A stretch of 64,000 bases of DNA from Mycobacterium gordonae. Lineage in GTDB: Bacteria > Actinomycetota > Actinomycetes > Mycobacteriales > Mycobacteriaceae. The translations under genes were made by a program, and so were the position numbers. Shown here in pieces: positions 13,926-23,400 of the stretch; the stretch's first letter is position 1, and each line of letters begins with the position of its first letter. The stretch lies in the NCBI RefSeq assembly GCF_017086405.1, contig NZ_CP070973.1, positions 868,001 to 932,000 of the forward strand, written 5' to 3'. The notes under the pieces are model-generated. The model was not told the origin of the DNA and did not search any database. It saw only the letters and a list, made by a program, of their open reading frames with translations.

Positions 13926-14235
13926 TCATTCGAACAGAGCGACGGTCCACGTGTTGATCGATTCTGCGGCGCCATTAACGTTTGCGTCGACAGCCAGACC
14001 CTGGACGAACCGATCGTGAAAACCGGCCGCCGCGGCCGCGACGTTCTGATAATCGAGGCCGTGATTGCCGAACATCACCGCCAGCGCAGCGGATACCTGA
14101 TCGACGCCGGCGGCTGCCAGCCGGGTCGTCGCGGCTGAGACGGCAAAGCTGGTCGACCTGACCGCCAAATTGATGTTGGCCTAGATCGGTCATCGCCACC
14201 GTGATGAGGTCCGGTTCCGTGACCACGAAAGACAT
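13926..14235 (-). pseudogene. PE-domain remnant, frameshifted
   Basis: It begins with the ATG at 14235 and a good PE N-terminus (SFVVTEPDLITVAMTDLG), then loses frame near 14170. The rest of the PE domain resumes in another frame (VRSTSFAVSAATTRLAAAGVDQVSAALAVMFG, then FHDRFVQGLAVDANVNGAAES) and stops at 13926 before any PGRS or linker. With no intact frame and no repeat domain it is best read as a decayed PE gene. It lies between PE_PGRS copy 1 and the decayed crotonase. The ~170 bp between 13756 and 13925 hold no visible gene. Confidence 0.7.
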
Positions 14236-14292
14236 GTCCGGACTGTCTCGCCGGAGCGTTGACAGACCTTGAAAACTAGTTGAACGCGCTGA

Positions 14293-14764
14293 TCAGGGCC
14301 CGGAGCCCAGCTCGAACTCCCGCGTCTGCGCCCCTGCGTCGATGATCGGCCGCAGCTGTTTGCGCGCGGCCGGTCGTGCGACTGTTTCGCGCAGCAGCTG
14401 ATCTTGGATGCGCAGGCCGGCGGTCAGATCGCCCGGTCGCCGCGTGGATGGCACGTTTGTTGCGGCGATGGCAGGTTGCGGGCTCGACGCGATGCGTCGA
14501 GCGAGCCTGGCGACGAACGTGTGTAGCTGCTCGGGCGGCACGGCCCGGTTGATGTATCCCCAGGCCTCGGCGGTTTCGGCGTCGATGTCGGCGCCGCCCA
14601 GGATCACCTCGAGCGCCCGGGACCTGACTACCAGCAGGTGAGCAGCCGGTCGATTCGGTGAGCAGCGGACTATCCAGCAGGTTGATCGGCGGATGATCGA
14701 TGGTGGCCCGGCAGATCCCGTCCGCACGGCCGACTCGGATCAGCCGGTAGTCCTGGTACGTCAC
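14293..14764 (-). pseudogene. Decayed enoyl-CoA hydratase (module copy 2)
   Basis: It starts like its paralogue at 10417: a GTG at 14764 overlaps the upstream DsrE-like stop, and TYQDYRLIRVGRADGICRA is recognisable. A one-base loss in the GTCGATTTCGG stretch and an internal deletion of roughly 345 bp then remove everything from residue ~40 to the [11 protein letters not shown] segment, including both catalytic glutamates. The C-terminal third continues in another frame (DIDAETAEAWGYINRAVPPEQ to [11 protein letters not shown]) and ends at 14293. It cannot encode an active crotonase. Confidence 0.85.
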
Positions 14765-15201
14765 GCCTCCGAGATTTTCACAAACCCCTGCTGCACCAAC
14801 TGGGTCAGTCGCGCCATGGCATTGCGGTTGATTCTGATGCCCGGGATTAGGTCGGCATTGCCCCAGCCCATCGCTCTGGCGGTGGCGCCGCACAGCTCGA
14901 ATCGCGCGCCCTTGGCGATCAGGTCGGTGATCACCTGTTTGTAGGGATTTCCGGTGGCGACGTGCCGGTTCGAGTTGTAAGTCTGGTCGTCGAGGGTCAC
15001 GTGCCCGGCATTGGTGTGGAAGACGACCACGACGTCCGATTGCACGTTCCAGGCCACGGCGTCGGCGACGACGATGCCGGCGTGAAACATCACCGCGGGC
15101 ATGTCGCCTTCAAACGTCAGGGACGCAACGCTGAAGACAACCTTCACCTCGTCGAGTTCGACGGGGACGTCGATGTGCAGCGACTCACCAAAATCGGACA
15201 C
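14761..15201 (-). CDS. DsrE/DsrF-like family protein (module copy 2)
   Basis: A 146-residue paralogue of the protein at 10414-10851, with most residues identical, including the FELCGATARAMGW Cys motif and the C-terminal [16 protein letters not shown]. The GTG at 15201 is preferred over a GTG at 15222 because it aligns with the paralogue's start and follows a GGAAAGGA ribosome-binding site. The gene stays open although its downstream partner (14293-14764) is broken, so it may still be expressed. Unlike copy 1 it is separated from the upstream PE_PGRS by ~380 bp. Function unknown beyond the family. Confidence 0.82.
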   Translation of the reverse strand: MSDFGESLHIDVPVELDEVKVVFSVASLTFEGDMPAVMFHAGIVVADAVAWNVQSDVVVVFHTNAGHVTLDDQTYNSNRHVATGNPYKQVITDLIAKGARFELCGATARAMGWGNADLIPGIRINRNAMARLTQLVQQGFVKISEA

Positions 15202-15582
15202 GCAGGAATCCTTTCCGATCACCTGTGGTGGTTTAGCTCCGGCCGTTCACGGGATGGCCGGAACACTTTTTCTCCGGTGTATGCGTACCGCTGGCACCGC
15301 GTTGGGATGACTACCGGAATTGCCGGAAATGGATGGAACCGACCGCTTGAGGCTAACGGGATCTCGCTAGCCTCGTACGGCCTTTTCTCAACAAAATTAC
15401 CTTGGAATTGCGCGGTGCATATCACCCGACAGTTGTGTGGTTTGTACGTACTGCAAGGCGACATTGGCGTTGGCGCCCGGTGGTGGGTTCAGTCCGCGGT
15501 ATCCGCCCGCGATGTTGGGTCCGAACAGTACCGCGTCATGTTGGGCGCCAAGCGAGTGGTTGCAGCAGGGCGAAGGGTCCGA
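15202..15582. other. Intergenic segment unique to module copy 2
   Basis: About 380 bp between PE_PGRS copy 2 and its DsrE-like gene, absent from copy 1 where the gap is 15 bp. No coding frame with family signal was found. The right part (about 15470-15580) is G/C rich with no PGRS periodicity. It may carry a separate promoter for the DsrE-like gene, or be inserted or residual DNA. Confidence 0.4.
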
Positions 15583-18507
15583 TCAGGTACCGCCTCCTTT
15601 TCCGCCGGTGCCGGCAGTACCGCCAGTGCCGCCAATGAAGCCCATGGGCTGTCCCGCCGGACCGCCTAATGAGCCAAGCTGGCCGGGCAGGTTTCTCCCG
15701 CTGCCGCCGTTGCCGCCGGTGCCGCCGGCGCCGCCCACGCCGCCGGCGCCGAACTCGGAGTCTCCGCCGTCACCACCCGTGCCGCCGTCGCCGCCCCGCC
15801 CGCCCACAATGTTCTGGTTCTCGGAGCTTCCAGTGCCGCCGTTCCCGCCGTGTCCTCCAAGGCCGCCGGTTGTGGCTCCCTTACCCAGGCCGCCGTCGCC
15901 GCCGTGGCCGCCGTTACCGCCGGGCACTGCGGTACGCGAACCCCCGCCAATTCGGCCGCCGTCGCCGCCCGCGCCGCCGTTTCCGCCGTTGTCACCGGCG
16001 CCGCCGTTGCCGCCTGCGCCGCCGTCGGATGCTGGACCGTTAGTACTAAGGCCGCCATCACCGCCGTTGCCGCCGTGGCCACCCGCTCCGTTGGTGCCGT
16101 TTCCTCCATCGCCACCTGCGCCGCCGGAACGGCCCTTGAAGCTGTAGGAATTGCTCGAGCCGGCTTTCCCGCCGTTGCCGCCGTCGCCACCCCCTCCGTT
16201 GCTGCCGGTGCCGCCATCGCCGCCATCGCCTCCGCCTCCGCCTATGAACAACGTCGGGCCAGTAGAGCCGTTGCTACTGCCGCCGTCACCGCCGTTGCCG
16301 CCTGCGCCGCCTGTGCGGCCGTCGCCGCCGCTGCCGCCGCTGCCGCCGTTGCCGCCGTTGCCCTCGACGACCGTGGGACCGCCAGCACCGCCACCGTTGC
16401 CACCGTTGCCGCCGGCACCGCCAGTAGCCGAGATGCCGCCTCGGCCACCGTCGCCGCCCTGCCCGCCCTGGCCGCCGGCTTGCCCTCTGAGAGATCTACC
16501 AAGGAACCCTCCGTTGCCGCCGTCTCCGCCACGGCCGGCGGTAGCAGATGTACCGTCCGGGCCGCTCTTGCCGATCTCTGTGCCGCTGCCGCCCCTGCCG
16601 CCGCGCCCGCCCACTCCTGAGTCGCCGCCCGTGCCGCCGTTGCCGCCGTTTCCGCCGGTCGCAGTTTCACCGGGCACGGCGGCACCATCGCCGCCCGTGC
16701 CACCATCGCCAGCTTTGCCTGCACTGCCGCCGGCGCCGCCCCCGCCGCCAGTCCCGTGTGTGGCACCACCCCCGGCGCCGCCGGCGCCACCGTCGCCGGC
16801 GTTTCCGCCGCTTCCACCGTTGCCGCCGCTCCCGAGTTTGCCGTTCTCGCTGATCAATGACCCGTCTGCGCCGGTGCCGCCGCTCCCGCCATCTCCGCCG
16901 TCGCCGCCCTTGCCCCCCTGACCGCCGCTAGTGCCCTCGATGCCGGCTTGGCCGCCGTCGCCGCCGTCGCCGCCCTTGCCTCCCGCGGTTCCGTTCGTGC
17001 CGTCAGCGCCCAGGGTCGAGGGGGTTTCACCGGCGGTGCCGTTGCCGCCGTTACCGCCGTTGCCGCCGGCTCCGCCGTTGCCATAATGGCCGCCGTCGCC
17101 GCCGCGCCCACCGTCGCCGCCGTGGCCGCCTGGGGTGACGGCCGCGGCGCCGTCGCCGCCGGCCCCGCCATTGCCATATCGGCCGCCATCACCGCCGCGG
17201 CCTCCGTTGCCGCCGTTGCCGCCAGGGGTGATGGCCGCGACGCCGTCGCCGCCTCGGCCCCCGTCGCCGCCGCTGGTGGGCGAATAGCCGTCGGCGCCGG
17301 TAGCTCCCCGAACGGAGCCAGCGCCGCCTTCGCCGCCTCGACCACCGACCCCGGGGTCGCCACCAGCCCCACCGGGCCCGCCGCTGCCGCTGCCGAAGGT
17401 CGGTGAGCCGCTGGCTCCGGCACCGCCGTTTCCTGCGGCGCCTCCGGCCCCGCCAGTCCCCCCGGAGCCGCCGGCGCCTTGCACGCCGGGCGCCCCGAGC
17501 AATCCAGCCGCTCCGCCAGCACCGCCAGCACCGCCTTGGCCACCAGCCCCGCCGTCGCCGCCGTTGCCGCCGTCCGTCCCGCCCGAACCGGGCGCGTAGA
17601 AGGGATTTGGTGAAAAACCGTCGCTGCCTGACCCGCCTACGCCGCCCGCTCCGCCCTCCCCGCCTATGCCGCCGGCTCCACCGAATCCGTACAACCTTCC
17701 ACCGGCCCCACCGATCCCACCGTTTCCACCGCCGGCACCGATGCCGCCGGTGTCGCCTGATGAGGTGATCGCATAGTTACCCGGCGTACCGGGCATGCCG
17801 GGCGCGCCTGCACCCCCAGCCCCACCGCCTCCGCCCCTCCCGATCAGTCCGGCAGCGCCGCCGTTGCCGCCGTTGCCGCCGACCATGCCAGACGCGGTGC
17901 CAGCGCCACCAGGGCCCCCGTTGCCGCCGTTGCCATACAGCCAGCCGCCGTTACCGCCCGGCCCGCCGGCCGCCCCAGGGCCCCCGATTCCGCCGGCGCC
18001 GCCATGGCCGATGAGCCCTGCCGCACCGCCCGCACCCCCCGCGACCGCTTCGGTGGTCGAGGAGTAACCGTTACCGCCGTCGCCCCACAGCAAGCCACCA
18101 GCACCACCGTTAGGGTTTGCCGCGGTGCCGTCGGCGCCGTTGCCGATGAGTCCGCGCCCAACGAGCAGCTGGGTTGGGGCGTTGATCGCCCCCAAAACCT
18201 GCTGTTCGATCAGCTGAAGCGGGGAGGCGTTGGCCACTTCAGCCGTGGCATACGCCTGCCCCGCACCAACAAGTGTGCGTGCGAACTGCTCGTGAAATGT
18301 CGTGGCCTGCGTAGTTAGCGCGTGAAACTGTCGACCGTAGTCGCTGAACACGGCGGTGATTGCCGCCGACACTTCGTCACCGGCCGCACTGACGAGTTCA
18401 GTGGTCGGTATTGATGCGGTTGCACTGGCCGCAACAACAGTCGTGCGAATCTTGGCTAAGTCGCCAGCCGCCGTGGCCAGTGCCTCAGGTACCGCCATTA
18501 GACGCAT
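15583..18507 (-). CDS. PE_PGRS family protein (module copy 2)
   Basis: About 974 residues. The PE domain starts [20 protein letters not shown] and ends [14 protein letters not shown], then the linker [25 protein letters not shown] leads into PGRS repeats with several non-glycine inserts (for example [13 protein letters not shown]). I chose the ATG at 18507 with a GAGGGAG ribosome-binding site; the upstream in-frame start at 18561 adds residues unlike PE proteins. It resembles copy 1 in the PE-linker region (LLWGxGGNGYS) but has a different C-terminus ([13 protein letters not shown]), so the PGRS part has diverged or been exchanged. Probably an ESX-5 substrate. Confidence 0.88.
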   Translation of the reverse strand: MRLMAVPEALATAAGDLAKIRTTVVAASATASIPTTELVSAAGDEVSAAITAVFSDYGRQFHALTTQATTFHEQFARTLVGAGQAYATAEVANASPLQLIEQQVLGAINAPTQLLVGRGLIGNGADGTAANPNGGAGGLLWGDGGNGYSSTTEAVAGGAGGAAGLIGHGGAGGIGGPGAAGGPGGNGGWLYGNGGNGGPGGAGTASGMVGGNGGNGGAAGLIGRGGGGGAGGAGAPGMPGTPGNYAITSSGDTGGIGAGGGNGGIGGAGGRLYGFGGAGGIGGEGGAGGVGGSGSDGFSPNPFYAPGSGGTDGGNGGDGGAGGQGGAGGAGGAAGLLGAPGVQGAGGSGGTGGAGGAAGNGGAGASGSPTFGSGSGGPGGAGGDPGVGGRGGEGGAGSVRGATGADGYSPTSGGDGGRGGDGVAAITPGGNGGNGGRGGDGGRYGNGGAGGDGAAAVTPGGHGGDGGRGGDGGHYGNGGAGGNGGNGGNGTAGETPSTLGADGTNGTAGGKGGDGGDGGQAGIEGTSGGQGGKGGDGGDGGSGGTGADGSLISENGKLGSGGNGGSGGNAGDGGAGGAGGGATHGTGGGGGAGGSAGKAGDGGTGGDGAAVPGETATGGNGGNGGTGGDSGVGGRGGRGGSGTEIGKSGPDGTSATAGRGGDGGNGGFLGRSLRGQAGGQGGQGGDGGRGGISATGGAGGNGGNGGGAGGPTVVEGNGGNGGSGGSGGDGRTGGAGGNGGDGGSSNGSTGPTLFIGGGGGDGGDGGTGSNGGGGDGGNGGKAGSSNSYSFKGRSGGAGGDGGNGTNGAGGHGGNGGDGGLSTNGPASDGGAGGNGGAGDNGGNGGAGGDGGRIGGGSRTAVPGGNGGHGGDGGLGKGATTGGLGGHGGNGGTGSSENQNIVGGRGGDGGTGGDGGDSEFGAGGVGGAGGTGGNGGSGRNLPGQLGSLGGPAGQPMGFIGGTGGTAGTGGKGGGT

Positions 18508-18632
18508 CGAGTCTCCCTCAATTCGAGCCAGACTCACCGAGGTGAGGTGGCTTTGGTGCAAGATCCGTAATCAGTAGCGAGTAGACGCATCTCTGCAAAG
18601 TGCATTGAGATTGCACTCATAGAGGTCATGCA

Positions 18633-19031
18633 TTAGGGCTGGCCGCCCCCTTTTCCGCCGGTGCCACCGGCGCCGCCTTCGCCGCCGTTTTTGCCATTGC
18701 CGGTTGGCCGTCCTTCGGCGGGCCGCCGTTCTGGCCAAGCCGGCCTAGTCCGTCGCCGCCGTCGCCGCCGTCGCCACCGGTGCCGCCTGCCACGAAGTTG
18801 GTACCAGTGCCGCCGTTACTGCCGACGCCTCCCTGGCCGCCGACGCCGCCGGTGCTGGCGCCCTTGCCGAAACAACGTCGCGATCGCCACGGATATCTCG
18901 ATACCGGCCGCCACGACCACACCGGTGGTGCGTGTCGCCGCGGCGGTACTCGCTGCCACTGTCGACGAACGCACGACGGCCAGATCACCTGCAGCGGAAG
19001 CGAGTGCCTTTGGTAACGCCACTAGTGACAT
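18633..19031 (-). pseudogene. PE_PGRS remnant, internal deletion (third copy)
   Basis: The ATG at 19031 begins a PE N-terminus (SLVALPKALASAAGDLAVVRSS) that runs to about residue 52 (ISVAIATLFRQG). It then joins directly to the last ~90 codons of a PGRS domain in another frame ([27 protein letters not shown]), which shifts frame once more before ending [11 protein letters not shown] at 18633. That C-terminus matches the PE_PGRS at 10867, so this is a third family copy with its middle lost. It is not translatable as a whole. Confidence 0.78.
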
Positions 19032-19667
19032 GTGAACTCCTCTTGAATGGGCTTTAAAGGGGAATTCGTGGAGGTCTTCGCCAGAAGAGTACTAAGACCC
19101 GCGCCAAGGGGAAGTACTTGTGGTGTATGAATACTGCGCTTGGCTCACCCGGCGTACGGCGGTGTGAGCAGCGGTTTCGTTCGCTGTCGTAGTACTCCCT
19201 CCCGAGAATGCCGCGTCGAATTTGCTCTATTCCGGACCCAGGCTCGCGAGCCGAGCGCCTTAATGCAGCCGCCCAGAGCCGATACCCACGGCTATTTCCG
19301 AACAATCACAGCTGGATTACGGGGACGGACCATCGATCACGGGGACGCACCATAGGCTGCAAGGTCGCAATTGAGTTCGCCGGCGCGGAGGCTCGCCAGC
19401 CGCCGTCTGCAGATGTTGCTTCGAAGCGTTTCAGGCGCCATCGGGCACCTGTGCGACTTCGGATCACCGACAGCTCACTGGGCGCCAGGCATCGCGACGC
19501 ACAATGGACCGCCTTGTGATGCTCGACAAGCACTTCTCATCGCGCTTCTGCTCACGCGGGGCGGCGCGAGTGGTGTCCGCTGGCTCGCCGGTGTGTTACG
19601 TCCTGTGATTCGGTTGTGACCTGCTCGGATTCTCTGTTCGGCTGACCAAGCAGATACTCTGTTGGGG
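19032..19667. other. Intergenic region before ttfA, no gene recognised
   Basis: About 635 bp separate the PE_PGRS remnant from ttfA. Short open frames exist on both strands, but none shows a family motif. Two near-identical short words (GGGGACGGACCATCGATC and GGGGACGCACCAT, around 19320-19352) suggest the trace of an inserted element. In M. tuberculosis clpB and the ttfA homologue are neighbours, so the whole 9.6-19.6-kb block is accessory DNA placed between them. Confidence 0.4.
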
Positions 19668-20528
19668 ATGGTCCCGCTCTGGTTCACGCTTTCCGCACTG
19701 TGCTTCGTCGGTGCGGCGGTTTTGTTGTACGTCGACATCGATCGACGTCGTGGGCGCAGCCGACGCCGCAGGTCGTGGGCGCGTTCGCACGGATTCGACT
19801 ACGAACGCGAATCCGCCGACATCCTGTACCGCTGGAAGCGCGGTGTGATGTCGACGGTCGGCGATGTCTCGGCTCAGGATGTGGTTCTCGGCCAGATCCG
19901 CGGCGAGGCGGTCTACATCTTCGACCTCGAGGAAGTCGCCACGGTGATCGCGCTGCATCGCAAGGTGGGCACGAACGTCGTCGTCGATCTGCGGCTCAAG
20001 GGGCTGAAGGAACCGCGGGAGAGCGACATCTGGCTGCTCGGTGCGATCGGCCCGCGCATGGTGTACTCCACCAACCTCGACGCGGCCCGTCGGGCGTGCG
20101 ACCGGCGCATGGTCACTTTCGCGCACACCGCACCGGACTGCGCCGAGATCATGTGGAACGAGCAGAACTGGACTCTGGTCGCCATGCCCATTGCCAGCAC
20201 GCGCGCGCAGTGGGACGAAGGTCTGCGCACGGTGCGCCAATTCAACGACCTACTGCGGGTGTTGCCACCGCTGCCTGCCGAAGCCCCGCAGGAGGAGGGC
20301 GAGCCCGAAGGACGCCGCAACGCGGCGCCGGGCCGTCCGCTGGCCCCGGCCGCCCGCGCCGAGTTGCCCCAGCGTCGCGCTCAGGCGGACCCGATCGCCG
20401 GGGTGATGCCCGATCCGGCTCGCCGAGCAGCCGAGCCCGTTGCCCGTGAGGAGAGCCGATCTGAGGGCACTCCCCGTCCGCCGCGGACCGGACGCAACGG
20501 CCAGCAGGCCAGCAACTACCAGCACTGA
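19668..20528 (+). CDS. ttfA: TtfA-like trehalose monomycolate transport factor (Rv0383c-like)
   Basis: 286 residues: one N-terminal membrane helix (VPLWFTLSALCFVGAAVLLYVDI) followed by an Arg-rich stop-transfer and a soluble domain (~45-205), then a Pro/Arg/Ala-rich disordered tail. It is the apparent orthologue of Rv0383c/MSMEG_0736 (TtfA), reported to act with MmpL3 in trehalose monomycolate export. This assignment rests on remembered sequence and on synteny with pyrE, the lipoprotein and the SpoU gene. I chose the ATG at 19668; a TTG six bases upstream adds two residues only. It is the first gene of a same-strand row running to 23395. Confidence 0.85.
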   Translation: MVPLWFTLSALCFVGAAVLLYVDIDRRRGRSRRRRSWARSHGFDYERESADILYRWKRGVMSTVGDVSAQDVVLGQIRGEAVYIFDLEEVATVIALHRKVGTNVVVDLRLKGLKEPRESDIWLLGAIGPRMVYSTNLDAARRACDRRMVTFAHTAPDCAEIMWNEQNWTLVAMPIASTRAQWDEGLRTVRQFNDLLRVLPPLPAEAPQEEGEPEGRRNAAPGRPLAPAARAELPQRRAQADPIAGVMPDPARRAAEPVAREESRSEGTPRPPRTGRNGQQASNYQH

Positions 20529-20534
20529 GAGCAC

Positions 20535-21308
20535 ATGCCTCGACCTGTTGCGCTGATTACTGGGCCGACCTCCGGCATTGGTGCCGGCTACGCGCGCCGC
20601 TATGCCCGGGATGGTTACGACCTGGTCCTGGTTGCCCGCGACGCGCAACGCCTCGAGCAACTGGCCGGCGAACTCGAGTCCGAGGCCGGCAGCATCGAGA
20701 TCCTGCCCGCGGACCTGGCGCGGGCCGGCGACCGGGACAAGGTGGCCGACCGGCTTGCCGACGGAGTGCGGGTGCTGGTCAACAACGCCGGCTTCGGCAT
20801 GTCCGGCGAATTCTGGGCGACCGATCCGGCGGACCTGCAGAGGCAACTCGACGTCAACGTGGCCGCGGTGATGCACCTGACGCGCGCCGCGCTGCCGGCC
20901 ATGATGGACGCGGGTACCGGCACGGTCATCAACATCGCCAGCGTCGCCGGCCTGCTGCCCGGTCGGGGATCAACCTACTCGGCGTCCAAAGCGTGGGTGA
21001 TCTCCTTCAGCGAAGGCCTCGCAAACAGCTTGCAGGGCATGGGCGTTGGCGTGCATGCGGTGTGTCCGGGCTACGTGCACACCGAGTTTCACAGTCGTGC
21101 CGGATTGGACATGGCTTCGGTGCCGTCGTTCATGTGGCTTGAGGTCGACGACGTCGTCCGGGAAAGCCTCGCCGACATCGCCGGCGGCAAAGTCGTCATC
21201 GTCCCCGGCGCGCAGTACAAGTTCCTGGTCGCCACGGGGCGGGCCATGCCGCGCAGGCTGGCGATGATGTTCACCAAACGTTTCGGCGGCGGTCGTGGCC
21301 GGACCTGA
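20535..21308 (+). CDS. Short-chain dehydrogenase/reductase (SDR)
   Basis: A 257-residue classical SDR. It has the cofactor motif GPTSGIGAG near residue 10, the NNAG motif (VLVNNAGFGMSG), catalytic Ser in INIASVAG, and the YSASK Tyr/Lys pair. VARD after the second strand suggests NADP(H) preference, which is an inference. The C-terminus is basic and hydrophobic (ATGRAMPRRLAMMFTKRF). The substrate is unknown. It follows ttfA by 6 bp and overlaps pyrE by 14 bp, so it is part of an operon. I do not recall this SDR between the corresponding M. tuberculosis genes. Confidence 0.88.
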   Translation: MPRPVALITGPTSGIGAGYARRYARDGYDLVLVARDAQRLEQLAGELESEAGSIEILPADLARAGDRDKVADRLADGVRVLVNNAGFGMSGEFWATDPADLQRQLDVNVAAVMHLTRAALPAMMDAGTGTVINIASVAGLLPGRGSTYSASKAWVISFSEGLANSLQGMGVGVHAVCPGYVHTEFHSRAGLDMASVPSFMWLEVDDVVRESLADIAGGKVVIVPGAQYKFLVATGRAMPRRLAMMFTKRFGGGRGRT

Positions 21309-21843
21309 TCCGGAGGCCAAGACCGAACTGGCCGAGCTCGTGCGTCAACTGTCGGTGGTGCATGGGCGGGTCACCCTGTCCTCCGGCAAAGAGGCCGACT
21401 ACTACGTCGACCTGCGCCGCGCCACCCTGCACCATCGGGCGTCGGCGCTGATCGGCCGGCTGATGCGGGAGGTCACGCAGGACTGGGACTACGCGCTGGT
21501 CGGCGGCCTGACGTTGGGCGCTGACCCGGTGGCCACCGCCATCATGCATGCGCCTGGCCGACCAATCGACGCGTTCGTTGTCCGCAAGTCAGTGAAAACC
21601 CATGGGATGCAACGACTTATCGAAGGAACCGAGGTTTCCGGCCAGCGCGTGCTGGTGGTCGAGGACACCAGCACCACCGGTGGCTCCGCGCTGACGGCGG
21701 TGCATGCCGTCCGCGAAGCCGGCGGGGAGGTGATCGGGGTGGCGACCGTGGTGGACCGCGCTACCGGCGCCGCCGAGGCGATCGAAGCCGAGGGTGTCCC
21801 CTACCGCAGCGTGCTGGGCCTCGCCGATCTGGGGCTGGGCTAG
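21295..21843 (+). CDS. pyrE: Orotate phosphoribosyltransferase
   Basis: 182 residues. It converts orotate and PRPP to orotidine 5'-monophosphate in pyrimidine synthesis. The PRPP-binding signature VLVVEDTSTTGGSAL lies at ~121-135, with the orotate/phosphate region TLSSGKEADYYVDLR near the N-terminus and the flexible-loop lysines in VRKSVKTHGMQR. The sequence is very close to Rv0382c. The start is the GTG at 21295 inside the end of the SDR gene, matching the known N-terminus AGPDxxxxxELAELVR. The 14-bp overlap suggests coupled translation. The lipoprotein gene follows 5 bp after the stop. Confidence 0.95.
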   Translation: MAGPDPEAKTELAELVRQLSVVHGRVTLSSGKEADYYVDLRRATLHHRASALIGRLMREVTQDWDYALVGGLTLGADPVATAIMHAPGRPIDAFVVRKSVKTHGMQRLIEGTEVSGQRVLVVEDTSTTGGSALTAVHAVREAGGEVIGVATVVDRATGAAEAIEAEGVPYRSVLGLADLGLG

Positions 21844-21848
21844 GCCGC

Positions 21849-22748
21849 GTGCGCGTTCGGGGTGCACTGATGGCCGTACTGGTCGTGTGCGCTCTGGCGG
21901 GCTGCTCGGGTTCGGAGCGGTCCGGCCGGATCTTTGGAGCCCCGAGCGCCCGGATCGGTGAATCGCTGGCCGTACTGGGCTGGAACATCTCGGTGTCGAA
22001 TCTGCGGTGGGGGCAGGACTTCGTGCTCATCGACGTCGACGCCTCGCCGACGGATCCGAAAGGGCCACACGCCAAGGCCGAAGATGTTCGCTTCGGCCTC
22101 TACGGCGCGCTGTCGCATCCGATGGAAGCCAACGCGCTGGGCAGCTGTGACGACGCGACGACGAAGATGCCGGACGTTTCACCGCTGAAGGCGCCCCCGG
22201 ACCGGCTCACCGGCACCGTCTGCCTCGGCCCGCTGAAGGAACGCAGTGCGGTGCGGGGCGTCTACGCTTATTCGCCGCACGAGCGGATCGCCGGTACCTC
22301 GGCCGCTTACGCTGCGGCCTTTCCGGTCGGGCTGCCGCCCACCAATGTCAACGACACCGGATTGGTGGTGAAGTCCACCAACGCTTCGGGATGGCGCGCC
22401 GACGGCCTACCGATAAGCAAGGCGCAGTTGAGTGACCCGACGGCGTTTAAGGGCAACGGCTACATGTTGCTGAACCTGGAAGCGGGGGCCATCGGGGCCC
22501 AGTACCGCGACGATTCCGCACGCCGCGGTGGACCGCTGATGTTGGTGGTCGCGCCGAGTTTGCCGGCCCGCGGACTGAACCCGGCCTGTGCGGCCTATGG
22601 GTCGTCGGTGCTGATCCTGCCCGACGCATCGCGGGATTCGATCCAGGTCAATGCGTCGCTGTGCACGTCGGGTGAGATCAGCCAGGCCCTGTTGTACGCG
22701 ACGGTATCGATCGAAGGCACCCACGCCGGGGTGTGGACCGCCAAGTGA
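21849..22748 (+). CDS. Putative lipoprotein (Rv0381c-like)
   Basis: 299 residues. It has a short signal peptide and a lipobox (ALAGC, Cys19), indicating attachment to the outer face of the membrane. The mature part carries several cysteines (for example GSCDD, TVCLG, NPACAA, ASLCTS) that could form disulfides, and no enzyme motif. The start is a GTG at 21849, 5 bp after pyrE; a later in-frame ATG (codon 8) would still leave a signal peptide. Its end overlaps the SpoU gene by 4 bp (GTGA). The position between pyrE and the methyltransferase matches Rv0381c. Function unknown. Confidence 0.8.
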   Translation: MRVRGALMAVLVVCALAGCSGSERSGRIFGAPSARIGESLAVLGWNISVSNLRWGQDFVLIDVDASPTDPKGPHAKAEDVRFGLYGALSHPMEANALGSCDDATTKMPDVSPLKAPPDRLTGTVCLGPLKERSAVRGVYAYSPHERIAGTSAAYAAAFPVGLPPTNVNDTGLVVKSTNASGWRADGLPISKAQLSDPTAFKGNGYMLLNLEAGAIGAQYRDDSARRGGPLMLVVAPSLPARGLNPACAAYGSSVLILPDASRDSIQVNASLCTSGEISQALLYATVSIEGTHAGVWTAK

Positions 22749-23395
22749 GCGGGCTCGAGCCCGGGCCGACCGAGTGGGGTGCCCCGGCCACCGGCGTCGG
22801 ACCGTGGGCGGGCGCATTGCCCGACGATCCCCGCTATGACCCAGATCTGTTGCGCGACGGGGATACTCGCAACGTCGTCGATGCCTACCGGTACTGGACC
22901 CGGGAGGCCATCATCGCCGACATAGATAAGCGACGTCAGCCGCTCCATGTGGCGATCGAGAACTTCGGGCACGACGCCAACATCGGCTCGGTGGTACGCA
23001 CCGCCAACGCGTTCGCGGTGGACACCGTCCATATCGTCGGACGGCGGCGGTGGAACCGCCGCGGCGCCATGGTGACCGACCGTTACCAGCGGTTGTGTCA
23101 TCACGACAGCACGGCCGAACTGATGGAGTTCGCGGCGCGAGCCGGTCTGGAGGTGATCGCCGTCGACAACGTTCCCGGCGCGGCCCGGCTGGAAGAGACC
23201 CCGCTGCCGCGCGACTGCCTGTTGGTGTTCGGACAGGAAGGACCGGGCATCACCGACGACACCCGCGCGGGTGCGATGGTCACCGTGTCGATCGCCCAGT
23301 TCGGCTCGACGCGCAGCATCAATGCCGGTGTGGCAGCAGGCATCGCGATGCATGCGTGGATCCGGCAGCACGGCGACCTCACGAGCGCCTGGTGA
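22745..23395 (+). CDS. SpoU/TrmH-type RNA 2'-O-methyltransferase (Rv0380c-like)
   Basis: 216 residues with the trefoil-knot SPOUT signatures in order: motif 1 ENFGHDANIGSVVRTANAF (~62-80), motif 2 LLVFGQEGPGI (~159-169) and motif 3 IAQFGSTRSINAGVAAGIA (~180-198). It should methylate a ribose in tRNA or rRNA using SAM; the target site is not deducible. I prefer the GTG at 22745 overlapping the lipoprotein stop; a GTG at 22733 adds four residues. A convergent PE_PGRS begins 6 bp after the stop. A broken duplicate lies at 25304-25848 (see findings). Confidence 0.88.
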   Translation: MSGLEPGPTEWGAPATGVGPWAGALPDDPRYDPDLLRDGDTRNVVDAYRYWTREAIIADIDKRRQPLHVAIENFGHDANIGSVVRTANAFAVDTVHIVGRRRWNRRGAMVTDRYQRLCHHDSTAELMEFAARAGLEVIAVDNVPGAARLEETPLPRDCLLVFGQEGPGITDDTRAGAMVTVSIAQFGSTRSINAGVAAGIAMHAWIRQHGDLTSAW

Positions 23396-23400
23396 ACCCC

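Noticed and set aside
19320..19352. Possible insertion-sequence end (repeated GGGGACGxACCAT words)
   Set aside because: Only two short near-repeats; no transposase frame or terminal inverted repeats found in the region.
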